Origin: Conexivisphaerales archaeon
Lineage (GTDB): Archaea > Thermoproteota > Nitrososphaeria > Conexivisphaerales > DTJL01
Assembly: GCA_038728585.1 (NCBI GenBank)
Contig: JAVYTR010000002.1
Coordinates: 292,354-350,368 of the forward strand
Direction of reading: 5' to 3'
DNA: 58,015 bases
The notes below the pieces were generated by a model. The model searched no databases. It saw only the letters and a program-made list of their open reading frames with translations, and was not told the DNA's origin. Of the stretch, positions 16,383-25,047 are shown one piece after another. Position numbers and translations under genes: made by a program. Every line of letters begins with the position of its first letter. Position 1 is the stretch's first letter.

Positions 16383-16988
16383 CTAGGCTATGGAGAAGCG
16401 CTTCTTCATGAGAAGAATCGCAGGTATTAGCAAGGTAAGAAGTATTGGTATGCCTAGTGGGAACTCCGGTACTGATGTAGTTGGCGTACAACCTCCTCCA
16501 GTCCAGAAGTGGTCTATTATGTTGCCATTGAAGTCTTTTGGACTACTTCCGCCAACACCTATCTTCTGTGGAACTGTAAAGCAGTTGTTCGGTGAGGTCG
16601 TAGATGAGGTGCTGGGAATGGTAACTGTTATGCATGCAGAGCCATTGCCTGAACCATCTGTGGTAAGCAGCAGAACAGGAGAAGTCTGGCCTTCGACCTC
16701 ATAGTAGTATTGTGTATCTGGAAGCGCTCCTGTTACAGTTATATTAACATCAATGCTGTTTCCGCCTACAACGATCGGATCCTGATTGTTATTGCTTGGC
16801 TGATTCGCTGCGAAACCACCACCGTCTTTCATGGTTGGTGAATATGGGCTGCCTGAACAACTTGATGATGCGGAGTAGTAGTGTATGTACCACGTACCTT
16901 GCGGAGATGAACCTGCATAAGCGAAGCTAAAGCTCAATACGCTAATCAAAACTACTAATGAAACCAAAGCAGCAAGTTTTCTAAGCAT
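16383..16988 (-). CDS. secreted protein with PEF-CTERM-like sorting tail
   Basis: A 201-residue exported protein: N-terminal signal peptide (residues ~1-26, ending SFAYAG), a compact domain rich in Gly, Ser, Thr and Pro with six cysteines, and a C-terminal SVPEFPLG motif followed by a ~17-residue hydrophobic helix and the basic MKKRF tail. That layout (short Pro-Glu-Phe motif, membrane helix, basic end) is that of archaeal PEF-CTERM proteins processed by archaeosortases. No archaeosortase is recognisable in the window. It is divergent from the GH5-like gene, separated by a 212-base spacer. Function of the central domain is unknown. Confidence 0.8.
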   Translation of the reverse strand: MLRKLAALVSLVVLISVLSFSFAYAGSSPQGTWYIHYYSASSSCSGSPYSPTMKDGGGFAANQPSNNNQDPIVVGGNSIDVNITVTGALPDTQYYYEVEGQTSPVLLLTTDGSGNGSACITVTIPSTSSTTSPNNCFTVPQKIGVGGSSPKDFNGNIIDHFWTGGGCTPTTSVPEFPLGIPILLTLLIPAILLMKKRFSIA

Positions 16989-17164
16989 CCGAAAATGAAT
17001 TTATATGCTGGAATTTAAGTCGTATGAATTTCTGCTCCATTACTGTGAACCTTCGGATCATGCTACCGACCTAGCTGCACCAGAAAAATGATATACCAAG
17101 AATAGAAAGTGCCTATACTACAATAACAAAATACGATGAAAAATTAACCCGTATGAACCCCTAG

Positions 17165-17182
17165 GCAGGTTTATTTACCTGC
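17165..17182 (+). promoter_or_regulatory. perfect inverted repeat enclosing a TATA box
   Basis: The arms GCAGGT (17165-17170) and ACCTGC (17177-17182) are exact inverted repeats around TTATTT. The TATA-like string TTTATTTA (17170-17177) fills the centre, 31 bases before the ATG at 17201. A dimeric repressor bound here would block TBP, so this is a good operator candidate for the GH5-like gene. Confidence 0.5.
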
Positions 17183-17200
17183 GTCAAAAGTTGGACCCTG

Positions 17201-18338
17201 ATGGATTATAAAGCAGATAAGTCGACGTAAATTCATAAAGATAATTGTCATTGCTGGAACCACCTTAGCAACTAGCGTAGTAGCCTACAGGATTCTTTCT
17301 TCTCCCAATCAGAAAGAAAAACCGCCGTACCAACAAGGCGGAGGTAATAGTACAGCTGGACAGGGGGGAAACATTCCTCCTCCCACTGGAAACTGGTCCA
17401 ATCTTAGAGGAGCATGCTACAGATGGCAGAACCTCACTTTGTCACCTGACCAGCCTCCAGCTCCTGACCCATCAGTCACATTTCCATTGATGAAACAGTT
17501 AGGTTTTAACTTGGCGAGGGTCGACAACCTGGATTGGAATTACATGTACCAGAACCAGAGCCAGTGCCAGCAACTTCTCGAGCAGGTGGCAAATTATGCA
17601 GACCAGAGCGGGGTTTCATGCATTTACCATTTTGGCGGGCAGAACAGCAACGTTATGCCAAGGGCATTAACTAGCTTGTATTCTAGTATATCAGCCTTCT
17701 ATGATGCTTGGTGGGCTAATCAGACTATTCCCAGTGGCAGATACGCAGGCCTAACGTTGTGGGAGGCTTCATATCAGGGTTTTTGGAAGCCGGTTTTGCA
17801 GGCTGTTGACTCTCATAAATCAACCATAGGGTACGGATTATGGAACGAACCATCAGGCCTTCCCAACTCCCCAGGTCCGCTAGTGACCTTACACAACTAC
17901 TATACCTACATAACACAAAGGATAAGAAGTGTTTCGAAAAAGGTGATAACTTTTCAAGTAACTTCAAACGGAGGAGGAGATGCAAGTTCGATAGCTGCTG
18001 TAGCCCCGACTCAAGACCTCTTACCATATGCTTTTGAAGGGCATATGTATTCTTATGACCCAGCTGCCTTTGCTGGCTGGGCTCAGGGAGTTCAGAAGAT
18101 AGGAGGTTATGGATTACTTGGTGAATGGCATGTCAGCCCTTCAGATAGTAATCTTGAACAGGATATTACATTATACCTTAACCTCGTTAAGCAGTACGGT
18201 TTTGCCACAACGTGGTATAGCTGGACATGTGGAGGTAATACAGACCTTCTGCAACCTACCAGTTGTCAGCCTACTTCTGAATGTCAGCTTCTATCGACTC
18301 TGTACACCAAAGTTCTTGGTACTCCGTCATACCCATGA
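17201..18338 (+). CDS. Tat-exported GH5-like glycosidase with frameshifted or non-canonical start
   Basis: The catalytic frame reads back to a stop at 17199 and contains a clear twin-arginine signal (SRRKFIK, then IIVIAGTTLATSVVAY), a Gly/Pro/Gln linker and a GH5-type glycosidase domain. The acid/base Glu is in LWNEP and the nucleophile Glu in GLLGEWHV. Between that stop and the TTG at 17439 the frame has no ATG, GTG or TTG. The TATA-centred promoter predicts a leaderless ATG at 17201, but that ATG is one frame off (MDYKADKST then stop). One extra base near 17216-17221 would explain everything. Alternatives are an ATT/ATA start or a non-functional N-terminus. The TTG at 17439 would discard the whole export signal. 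The substrate may be a beta-glucan-like polysaccharide. Confidence 0.8.
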
Positions 18339-18370
18339 AGGTTGACATTAAAACTGTCTCAATTTGTGAA

Positions 18371-18445
18371 TGCGAGGTGCGGGATTTGGACCCGCGTCGC
18401 CGCCTTGGGAGGGCGACGTCCTAGACCAGGCTAGACGAACCTCGC
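18371..18445 (-). tRNA. tRNA-Gly (anticodon CCC)
   Basis: The minus-strand sequence folds as a full cloverleaf. The acceptor stem is GCGAGGT/ACCTCGC, the D arm GTCT...GGAC, the anticodon stem TCGCC/GGCGG with loop CTCCCAA (anticodon CCC, glycine GGG codon), a four-base variable loop, and the T arm GCGGG/CCCGC with loop TCCAAAT. The discriminator base is A and CCA is not encoded. No intron is seen. It lies between the GH5-like gene and the MFS gene. Confidence 0.95.
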
Positions 18446-18471
18446 ACACTAGCAGCTCAAAAGGCAGAGAT

Positions 18472-19968
18472 TTAAATTGCTTCAGGTTTGTTTAGTGCAT
18501 TAGAATCCTTAGAATTGGTAATACCATTTCTGACAGCCACTCGACCAAGCACTTCATCAGCAGTCAGCACTATGAACCCAGAGATCAGGAATAGAAGGGC
18601 CGCGATGTAAAAGGAGTATTGAAAGGCTATGTTTGACGGAGCGGAAAAGAAGAAAGGCTTACCATGCAGCATTCCAGCCATGTAGTAAGCTGAGAAGCTA
18701 CTTATCAACGAACCAGCTATTGGTGCTCCTAGGCTGCTTCCAAGGGTGCGAAAGACTGTATTCATCGAAGTAGCTAGTCCCATTTCTCTGGGATCTACTG
18801 TGAGAACCAGCAGGTTTATTGTTGAAACCATCATAGAGCCTAAACCTATCGAAAAGATAATCATCCCTATGAAGAGCTGAGATGCAGTTGAAGATAAAGA
18901 GCAGAGCAGAAATCCAGCAGCTCCCACCACTGTGCCAAATAGTGCAACTGGCTTGACTCCAGTCTTTGATATCAGTATTCCCATCGCTGGAGCGACGAAC
19001 ATCATTATGAGAGCTACTGGAGCCAAGGAGAGACCTGTCCTGAGCACATCATAATTGAAGCCAACAGGAGAAGGAAGCTCGAGCTTGTAGACTATTGTTT
19101 GGAAGGCCAGAAACATTCCCAGACCAGAAACAAGTATGACCATATTTGTCACCAGAACGTTCTTCGTAGCCAACAGCTTGAAGTCGAGTATCGGTTCCTT
19201 CTGCCTTCTTTCAAACAGCACAAGAGGGATGAGCAGTATCAACCCTATTGCCAGTAGCCCGTCAACTGCAGGTGAATACCAGCCCCAGGATGGTCCCTCC
19301 GAAAGAGCTAGAACTATCATTGCTAACGAGCCGCCAAGCACTGCTGCACCTTTGTAATCCAAGATGGCATCAGGCCTTCTGTACCTTGATTCTCTCACTC
19401 TGCTGCTGATCAGCACTGCAAAGAGTATTGCGAAGGGAAGTGCAGTATGATAAGTTGTTCTCCAGCCAAAATCGTTGGAAAGATAAGCTCCAAGTGGAAG
19501 ACCTATTGCGAAACCTGCTCCGAACATCCCGCTCAGCACTGCCTGAGCCCTTGGTATCATCTCCCTAGGGAACTCCTCTCTGACCAAGCTCATGGCTAGG
19601 GGAAACATCGTTAGTCCTATACCCTGAACTGTTCTCGTTATGACCAAGGTTTCGAAGTTGGGAGCAAATCCGGAGAAAGTTACTGCAGTTGCATAAATTA
19701 TTAGAACGTATGTGAATATCCTCTTCTTTCCATAGATATCCCCCAGCTTTCCGATTATTGGATTAAGTGCAACCCCAGTCACCATGTATACTGATAATAT
19801 CAGGCTTACTTGGCTTGCAGTTACGCCGAATTCGTCAGCTATCACAGGCAGAGAAGGAGTGAGCATCGACTCCACATACATTACAAAGATTGCAAACGTA
19901 GCAAAAAGTATCAGTGTCTTCCTTGCGTAGGATGAGTCATATACCTGTTCGTTCATTTGTGGCATCAT
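18472..19968 (-). CDS. MFS drug:H+ antiporter-type exporter
   Basis: A 498-residue, probably 14-helix major facilitator of the DHA2/EmrB type that exports small molecules using the proton gradient. The loop-2/3 motif GKLGDIYGKKRIFTY (~73-87) and motif C-like GAGFAIGLPLGAYL (~149-162) are present. It starts at tandem ATGs preceded by GAGGAG eight bases upstream, a strong ribosome binding site. It follows the COG1361-like gene by 14 bases and the PadR gene heads the run, so this is likely a PadR-controlled efflux operon responding to phenolics or other toxic compounds. Substrate is unknown. Confidence 0.92.
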   Translation of the reverse strand: MMPQMNEQVYDSSYARKTLILFATFAIFVMYVESMLTPSLPVIADEFGVTASQVSLILSVYMVTGVALNPIIGKLGDIYGKKRIFTYVLIIYATAVTFSGFAPNFETLVITRTVQGIGLTMFPLAMSLVREEFPREMIPRAQAVLSGMFGAGFAIGLPLGAYLSNDFGWRTTYHTALPFAILFAVLISSRVRESRYRRPDAILDYKGAAVLGGSLAMIVLALSEGPSWGWYSPAVDGLLAIGLILLIPLVLFERRQKEPILDFKLLATKNVLVTNMVILVSGLGMFLAFQTIVYKLELPSPVGFNYDVLRTGLSLAPVALIMMFVAPAMGILISKTGVKPVALFGTVVGAAGFLLCSLSSTASQLFIGMIIFSIGLGSMMVSTINLLVLTVDPREMGLATSMNTVFRTLGSSLGAPIAGSLISSFSAYYMAGMLHGKPFFFSAPSNIAFQYSFYIAALLFLISGFIVLTADEVLGRVAVRNGITNSKDSNALNKPEAI

Positions 19969-19982
19969 GAAGTTTTCTCCTC

Positions 19983-21638
19983 TTACTGCTCCTTTCTCCT
20001 TCTCCTGCTTCTCGCTATTGCTATCACACCTACTATTACCAGTATTATCAGAACTGCAATTATTATCAGGAAGAGTGGGTTCGAGAATTGTTCACCGAGC
20101 GATTGTGTTATTGTACCATGAACCTGCAGTTGAACAGGTATTATTTCGTAGAATGGATACTGTGCTCCTGCCTGTGTCCAGCTGGCGACGAACAGCAGAG
20201 TGTATGTTCCAGCAGGGATGTTTGAGTTTATCGATACCACGTAGGTGACGTTTGATGTCTCTCCAGGCATGACGTTGCCTATCGTTGTGTTCAGGTATGT
20301 GGTTGCCAATAATGGACTAGCTGTAGATGGTATACTGGGCTGAAACACATTAGAAGGAACCATCGCTATCGATGTACCCTGTGCCTCTACTGCACCTTTG
20401 TTCTGAAGAGACAGAGTGATATATGCTGAACCATCGCCAACCGTCAATTGAGGAGTTGCTATGCCAGCTACAACCAGGTCTGCCTTTGGATATTCGACGA
20501 ACGGAATGGTGAAGTTTATGCTTCTGTCATCGTTATACAGAACTCTCAACTGAAAGGTCGAGTTAACAGGCGCTGTAGTGTTGTCTATGCTGAGCGGAAA
20601 CTGAACAGTGACTGGCTGCCCAACAGGAAGGAAGCCTAAGAATTTGGTGTTTGAGCCAGCATAAAGCGGTCTTGCTGGATACGATGTGTAAAGGGTGACG
20701 TTGACGTCGAATGCTGGAGAATTACCTGTGTTCAGCAATGCCAGCTGAAGTTGAGATGAAGGGTAGCCAGGGTAAATCGAAGCAGGCAAATAGCCGTACG
20801 AAGAGAGCTGAATACTTGAATATCCTGTTATAGCTATCTGCACGTTTACATAACTCGTAAAGTACTTGGTACCGTTTGAATAAGTGACGATGAGCTCTTC
20901 GTTGTATACTCCGTTTGATGCGTTTGGCAGTATATCAAAGAACCCGGCAAGAGATAATGAACTTCCCGGTCTGAATACTGGCATGAATGTGTTCAAAGTT
21001 TGCTGCCCAGAAACTGGAATGAGAGGACTGCTTGGTGTGAATGTTACAGACGTATTGAAGACAGTGTTTGGACCTGTGTTATAGACCGTCAGCTGAAGAG
21101 GCATGTTCTTGGAGCCCGGAGAGGCCAGCAAAGGAGCTGCTGATGAACCCCAGAACGAGACAGCTTCAAACGATTGAGGAACTGGAGGGGGGCCAAGTAT
21201 TGCTAAAGTGAAGCTGATGTTCTGTGAGTATGAAGTTGCGCCTAGGTCATATTTCAATAGCAGCGTTTCATTGTATATTCCTTGTGATGCGTTGCTGTAA
21301 ATGCTGTAGTAGCCTGTCATCGAAACAGAGGAACCAGGCTGGGATACTGGTTCGTAGGTTGAAAGGTTGGCTGGTTCTCCCTGAGTAGGAATCAGAGGGT
21401 AGCTGCTGAGGAAGCTGACTGAAAGAGATGTAACCATATTAGGACCGAGGTTTATCAGTTCGATAGTCAAAGGCAGGTTTGAAGAGCCTGGAGAAGCAAC
21501 CAACGGAGAGGCTGACGAGCCCCAGAATGAAAAGGCCTGGAATGTCTGACTAAGTGCATATGCATTGTATGAAGCAACGAAAGGTATAACTGAAAACATG
21601 GCGATCAGAAGCGCTACAGCTACTCTGCTCTGCTTCAT
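19983..21638 (-). CDS. COG1361-like secreted protein with tandem beta domains and C-terminal anchor
   Basis: A 551-residue exported protein with a signal peptide (~1-28), about four CARDB/NEW3-like beta domains and a C-terminal membrane helix (~515-540) followed by RSRRRRKEQ. The first two domains are clear duplicates: SFWGSSASPLVASPGS near residue 38 and SFWGSSAAPLLASPGS near 163, each followed by a T(S/V)(Y/F)xxxP-type strand set. N-x-S/T sequons are frequent. The anchor faces the basic tail to the cytoplasm, so the domains project outside. Between PadR and an MFS exporter it may act as an external partner or adaptor of the pump, as inferred from gene order. Confidence 0.87.
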   Translation of the reverse strand: MKQSRVAVALLIAMFSVIPFVASYNAYALSQTFQAFSFWGSSASPLVASPGSSNLPLTIELINLGPNMVTSLSVSFLSSYPLIPTQGEPANLSTYEPVSQPGSSVSMTGYYSIYSNASQGIYNETLLLKYDLGATSYSQNISFTLAILGPPPVPQSFEAVSFWGSSAAPLLASPGSKNMPLQLTVYNTGPNTVFNTSVTFTPSSPLIPVSGQQTLNTFMPVFRPGSSLSLAGFFDILPNASNGVYNEELIVTYSNGTKYFTSYVNVQIAITGYSSIQLSSYGYLPASIYPGYPSSQLQLALLNTGNSPAFDVNVTLYTSYPARPLYAGSNTKFLGFLPVGQPVTVQFPLSIDNTTAPVNSTFQLRVLYNDDRSINFTIPFVEYPKADLVVAGIATPQLTVGDGSAYITLSLQNKGAVEAQGTSIAMVPSNVFQPSIPSTASPLLATTYLNTTIGNVMPGETSNVTYVVSINSNIPAGTYTLLFVASWTQAGAQYPFYEIIPVQLQVHGTITQSLGEQFSNPLFLIIIAVLIILVIVGVIAIARSRRRRKEQ

Positions 21639-21645
21639 TTCTAGT

Positions 21646-22164
21646 TCATCTCTGGGTAAGCCTGCTTATCCTTGCCATGCTTCTCTGCATCTCCTCGACC
21701 ACAGTTTTGGCAAGGTAGCTCTTCTCTTCAGCAGAAAGGTAATCCTTACCGCTCAGTATCTCCTCAATCGTTTCAAGCCCGCTTCTGAAACGCTTTACAA
21801 CGAAGTCAACTCTGGCCTCAGGTTCTACCATTTCAAGAACCAGTCTCCAAGCGAAAGCGTACTTCGATTTGAAGAGAAATCTCTTTTTTACATCCTCTAC
21901 ATATGCTTTACCCCTTGCTGTAATATGATATTTCTTCCTGGAATCACTCAGGTCTATTCTGGCAAAGTCCTTCTTTACCAGCCTGTTAAGCGTCGGGTAG
22001 ATTGCACCAGCTCCTGGTTTCCAAGTACCTTCTGTCAGTTCCTTTATCCTGTTTGCTACGTCGGAGCCGTAGACAGAACCCTTTTCCATCATGTGCAGTG
22101 CAAATATGCCTATCAGACTTTCACGTATTGCATCAGCATCCTGACTACCTTTTTGACTCTGCAT
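21646..22164 (-). CDS. PadR-family transcriptional regulator
   Basis: The N-terminal winged helix has the PadR signature: IFALHMMEKGSVYGSDVANR, then GAIYPTLNRLVKKDFARI and KKYHITARGKAYV. The ~80-residue C-terminal helical region is the usual dimerization part. I chose the ATG at 22164 (172 residues). A longer frame reaches 22242, but its extra 26 residues are encoded by the A/T-rich promoter (FGSYIIIYIFIYFNN) and lie upstream of the TATA box. It heads the operon with the secreted protein and the MFS exporter and is divergent from a flavin reductase gene, which it may also regulate. Confidence 0.9.
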   Translation of the reverse strand: MQSQKGSQDADAIRESLIGIFALHMMEKGSVYGSDVANRIKELTEGTWKPGAGAIYPTLNRLVKKDFARIDLSDSRKKYHITARGKAYVEDVKKRFLFKSKYAFAWRLVLEMVEPEARVDFVVKRFRSGLETIEEILSGKDYLSAEEKSYLAKTVVEEMQRSMARISRLTQR

Positions 22165-22180
22165 GCGGGCAGCCTGATTG

Positions 22181-22213
22181 TTAAAATATATAAATATATA
22201 TATAATAATATAA
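22181..22213. promoter_or_regulatory. A/T-rich divergent promoter region (PadR / flavin reductase)
   Basis: A 33-base block of alternating A and T contains TTTATATATTTT on the minus strand, 30 bases from the PadR ATG at 22164, and ATAATATAAC on the plus strand, about 45 bases before the flavin reductase ATG at 22255. A PadR operator could overlap both, but no clear inverted repeat beyond the A/T pattern is seen. Confidence 0.5.
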
Positions 22214-22254
22214 CTACCAAACAAAAATAGCCTTGCAAACAAGCCACTGACCTG

Positions 22255-22767
22255 ATGAAAAAGCCAGCTGATATTGCAGAAGACTTCAGAAATGTTATGA
22301 GAAATTACCCGCAGGGGGTTGCTGTACTGGCCTCTAGTGCTGACGGAAACCTCTACGGAATGACAGTCAGTTCCTTCATCAGCGTATCCATGAGTCCCCC
22401 TTTGCTTCTTGTCTCAATCATGAAGGGAAACCACATACATGATGTCTTTGCCAAATGCGACCACTTTTCTTTAACCATTTTGGCGTATGATCAGTCAGAG
22501 TTATCTGAGAGATTCTCCAAATTTCAAGAACTGGAGAGAAGGTTCGATGGTGTAGATTACACCTTGGAAGAAAGGGGACTTCCGATTTTGGATGATTCTG
22601 TAGCAGGAATAATTTGCGAGAGATGGAAGAATGTTGAAGCGGGAGACCACACTTTGCTCATAGGAAGGGTCGTGTATGCAAAGATTTTGAATGAGAAACT
22701 GCCTCTTGTATACTTCAGGAGAGAATATACAACGGTAAAACAGAAAGAATTGGCTGATAGGAAATAA
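22255..22767 (+). CDS. flavin reductase-like FMN-binding protein
   Basis: A 170-residue protein of the flavin reductase-like domain family, typically reducing FMN/FAD with NAD(P)H as a partner of a monooxygenase. Typical features are FRNVMRNYPQGVAVLAS near the start, GMTVSSFISVSMSPPLLLVS (the flavin-binding strand-loop, residues ~35-54), FSLTILAYDQSELSERFS, and GDHTLLIGRVVYA. It is divergent from the PadR gene across a shared promoter region, so it may belong to the same stress response. Confidence 0.88.
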   Translation: MKKPADIAEDFRNVMRNYPQGVAVLASSADGNLYGMTVSSFISVSMSPPLLLVSIMKGNHIHDVFAKCDHFSLTILAYDQSELSERFSKFQELERRFDGVDYTLEERGLPILDDSVAGIICERWKNVEAGDHTLLIGRVVYAKILNEKLPLVYFRREYTTVKQKELADRK

Positions 22768-22788
22768 CTGTTTCAGAAAATGATGTGG

Positions 22789-23223
22789 CTATTCCTTTTT
22801 GCTCTCCCTATCCTCTTCCTTGCTCCCTTTGCTCTCTCCCAAAGTCTTCGCAACAACTTCCTGCACGTAGCTGGGTCTGACCACCCCAGCGTTTATTAGG
22901 TTGGTCAGAGCGTTAGCAGAAGCTATCCCAGTCACTCTTCCCTTCCTGCCTGTTGTTGAACGCCACTTGAGCTTTGTGTTGCCGCTCTTTGATTCATAAA
23001 TTACACCAAGAACATCCTTTGCGTTGACAAAGGTGATATCTCTCATCTTCTTCAGGCTTGCCTTGTCAGCTGCTTCAACATAAATCGCTCCTTGACCCCC
23101 CTCTCTTTCCGGAAAGACTTCGGGATCCCGCAAGTAACCTTCAGGTATGTATGATATGCAGGTGCTGTAGATGAGGAAGCGTCTGAACTCTTCGAGAGTA
23201 GCCTCGACGTCTATATTTGCCAA
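22789..23223 (-). CDS. conserved-looking protein of unknown function
   Basis: A 144-residue soluble protein that I do not recognise. It has an N-terminal acidic helix (EATLEEFRRFLI), a central alpha/beta part (VEAADKASLKKMRDI, VLGVIYESKSGNTKLKW), a helical stretch (NALTNLINAGVVRPS) and a charged tail ending EEDRESKKE. It converges on the flavin reductase gene with a 21-base gap. No signal peptide or membrane segment is visible. Codon use resembles its neighbours. Confidence 0.72.
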   Translation of the reverse strand: MANIDVEATLEEFRRFLIYSTCISYIPEGYLRDPEVFPEREGGQGAIYVEAADKASLKKMRDITFVNAKDVLGVIYESKSGNTKLKWRSTTGRKGRVTGIASANALTNLINAGVVRPSYVQEVVAKTLGESKGSKEEDRESKKE

Positions 23224-23333
23224 GTCAAATCACCAACCACCCTGATTTTAGATGTATTGCGGTAACAGATGCTGATAAATAAACAGTAAGTACTTTTCTA
23301 ATTTTTGCCAGACACCAGTAAAGGAAGGTTAAG

Positions 23334-23340
23334 TTTAAAA
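23334..23340 (+). promoter_or_regulatory. TATA-like box before the C/D box sRNA candidate
   Basis: TTTAAAA on the plus strand predicts transcription from about 23360, nine bases before a box C motif. No protein start fits that distance: the flippase TTG is 140 bases away. Confidence 0.45.
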
Positions 23341-23359
23341 CGTCAGGCATTTGCAAGGA

Positions 23360-23428
23360 AAAGCTGCGATGACGACTCTAGCCCATGTGACTCAGGGATG
23401 ATCTGGATCTTGAGTTCTGAGCAACTGC
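23360..23428 (+). ncRNA. C/D box sRNA candidate
   Basis: Box C is ATGACGA at 23369-23375 (consensus RTGATGA, one change). Box D is CTGA at 23417-23420. The flanks TGC (23365-23367) and GCA (23421-23423) can pair to close the kink-turn. An internal C'-like ATGATCT (23398-23404) follows a D'-like CTCA (23391-23394). The two guide spaces are about 15 bases (23376-23390) and 12 bases (23405-23416), the lengths usual for archaeal 2'-O-methylation guides. I could not match either guide to rRNA or tRNA from memory. A TATA-like box sits at the right distance. Confidence 0.5.
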
Positions 23429-23478
23429 ATACACAAATCAATGCTGGACTGGCAAAGAGAGTTAGGAAGTGAACCAGC

Positions 23479-25047
23479 TTGTCCTCCCCAGAAGGTACTG
23501 TAGACCATCCAGCAAGGGGAGCTTATCACCTATTTGTCGGTAACTTCTCATATACGCTTCTGGTAGCGATAGCATCTATTGTCATCGCGAGGCTTCTTGG
23601 TCCTTCAGATTATGGTCTTTATTCTCTGGCTCTTGTTGTTCCCGGGTATCTCTACACAGCAGTCCAGCTGGGGTTCAACCAGGCAGCTGTCTATTATCCT
23701 GCAAGATACAGAGCGAACGGCCTAACCGATAGAGCTCATGAATTCATATATTCAGTGACACTCTTTCAACTCGTTATTGCTGCCGCAGCAATAGCTGTTC
23801 TCATTCCTTTTACTGACATCATTGCCAAACTGCTGCTTGACAGGCCAGAACTTGCAGGCATAATTCCGTTTGCACTTATAACTGTGCTTGGGCATGTTGG
23901 CTATTATACAGTAAGCTCCGGAATGCAGGGACTTAACAAGATGAACTGGTCTGCCCTGCTGCAGGTACTGCTGGCTGTAGTGAAGCTTGTAGCATCTGTG
24001 GGGTTAGTTCTTCTGGGGTTTGGAGTGCTGGGGGCTGTTGTGGGAAATGCTTCTGCATTCATCATCTCAGGCTTGATAGGGCTTTTGACTGTAGTGGTCT
24101 TCTACAGAAAGCCATTTCCTCACAATTTCTTAACCCATGTGAAGACAGCTCTGACCTATTCGATTCCACTTTACATCGCTGCTCTTGTTTCCGGTCTCGT
24201 AGGTCCAATACAGAACACTTTCCTTGCTATCTTTGTGATAAATCAGGATATTGGGGGATACAGCGGTGCTGGGAACCTGGGAGCCCTGATAACTCTTTTC
24301 GTCTACCCCATAGCCACAGTGCTGTTTCCTCTGTTCAGTTCGATAAGCGATGACAGGCAGAAGCTTCTGGAGCTGTACAGAGTATCCATCAAGTACTCCA
24401 CTCTGATAGTTGTGCCTATAACCCTCTTCCTTATAGTAGCCGCAACACCTATAGCTTCTGCAGTATATGGTAGAGCCTACAGCTTCTCAGGCAATTATCT
24501 GCGTGTCCTGATAATACCAAACCTGCTTGTGGGTCTTGGGTCGATAGTGCAGGGTTCTTTGCTGAATTCTGTAATGAAGAACAGAGCATGGATGGTCTGC
24601 AACATCTCCGGCTCCGCTGTAAGTGTTGCTATCTCTGCTTTACTTGTAAGATACATAGGTGTGTATGGAGTGATCGCAGGAAGCATTTCAGGAGGAATAG
24701 TCACTCTGCTTCTTGCTTGGCAAGCCATCACATCTTCTCTGGGAGGAAATGCTGACTTCAGAGCAGTATGGCGAGTATATGCGGCTTCTGTCCCCCCTGC
24801 TATTGCAACCTTCTTTGTTACATACATTCCATATCATCCGATAATAGTCTCAGCCATTGCACTTCTTCTGTTCTTTGTTGTGCTTGTTCCTTCACTCGTT
24901 GCATTCAAGGCAGTAAGCCCCGAAGATGTGCAGAACCTTGATTCATACTTCAGAAGAATCGCACCTGTTTACTTCTTCTTCAGGATTGTGAAGAGATACT
25001 ATCTGCTGTTTATCCGTCAGAACCTGGAATCAAAGAAGGCTGAATAA
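23479..25047 (+). CDS. polysaccharide flippase (Wzx/MviN-like, MOP superfamily)
   Basis: A 522-residue membrane protein with about 12-14 hydrophobic helices. It matches the oligosaccharide flippase group: the first helix follows FVGNFSYTLLVAIASIVIAR and is followed by LGPSDYGLYSLA (~39-50), then PARYRANG in the first loop. Such proteins flip lipid-linked oligosaccharides across the membrane. The start is a TTG at 23479. It is the natural exporter for the glycans made by the clusters at 5434-13053. Its 3' end overlaps the converging GT2 gene by 31 bases. Confidence 0.9.
   Translation: MSSPEGTVDHPARGAYHLFVGNFSYTLLVAIASIVIARLLGPSDYGLYSLALVVPGYLYTAVQLGFNQAAVYYPARYRANGLTDRAHEFIYSVTLFQLVIAAAAIAVLIPFTDIIAKLLLDRPELAGIIPFALITVLGHVGYYTVSSGMQGLNKMNWSALLQVLLAVVKLVASVGLVLLGFGVLGAVVGNASAFIISGLIGLLTVVVFYRKPFPHNFLTHVKTALTYSIPLYIAALVSGLVGPIQNTFLAIFVINQDIGGYSGAGNLGALITLFVYPIATVLFPLFSSISDDRQKLLELYRVSIKYSTLIVVPITLFLIVAATPIASAVYGRAYSFSGNYLRVLIIPNLLVGLGSIVQGSLLNSVMKNRAWMVCNISGSAVSVAISALLVRYIGVYGVIAGSISGGIVTLLLAWQAITSSLGGNADFRAVWRVYAASVPPAIATFFVTYIPYHPIIVSAIALLLFFVVLVPSLVAFKAVSPEDVQNLDSYFRRIAPVYFFFRIVKRYYLLFIRQNLESKKAE

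Noticed and set aside
18346-18471. tRNA-Gly as an integration site
   Set aside because: No integrase gene and no duplicated tRNA 3' end were seen nearby, so there is no sign of an integrated element.
22165-22242. N-terminal extension of the PadR frame
   Set aside because: The 26 extra residues come from the A/T-rich promoter and lie upstream of the TATA box, so they are unlikely to be translated.
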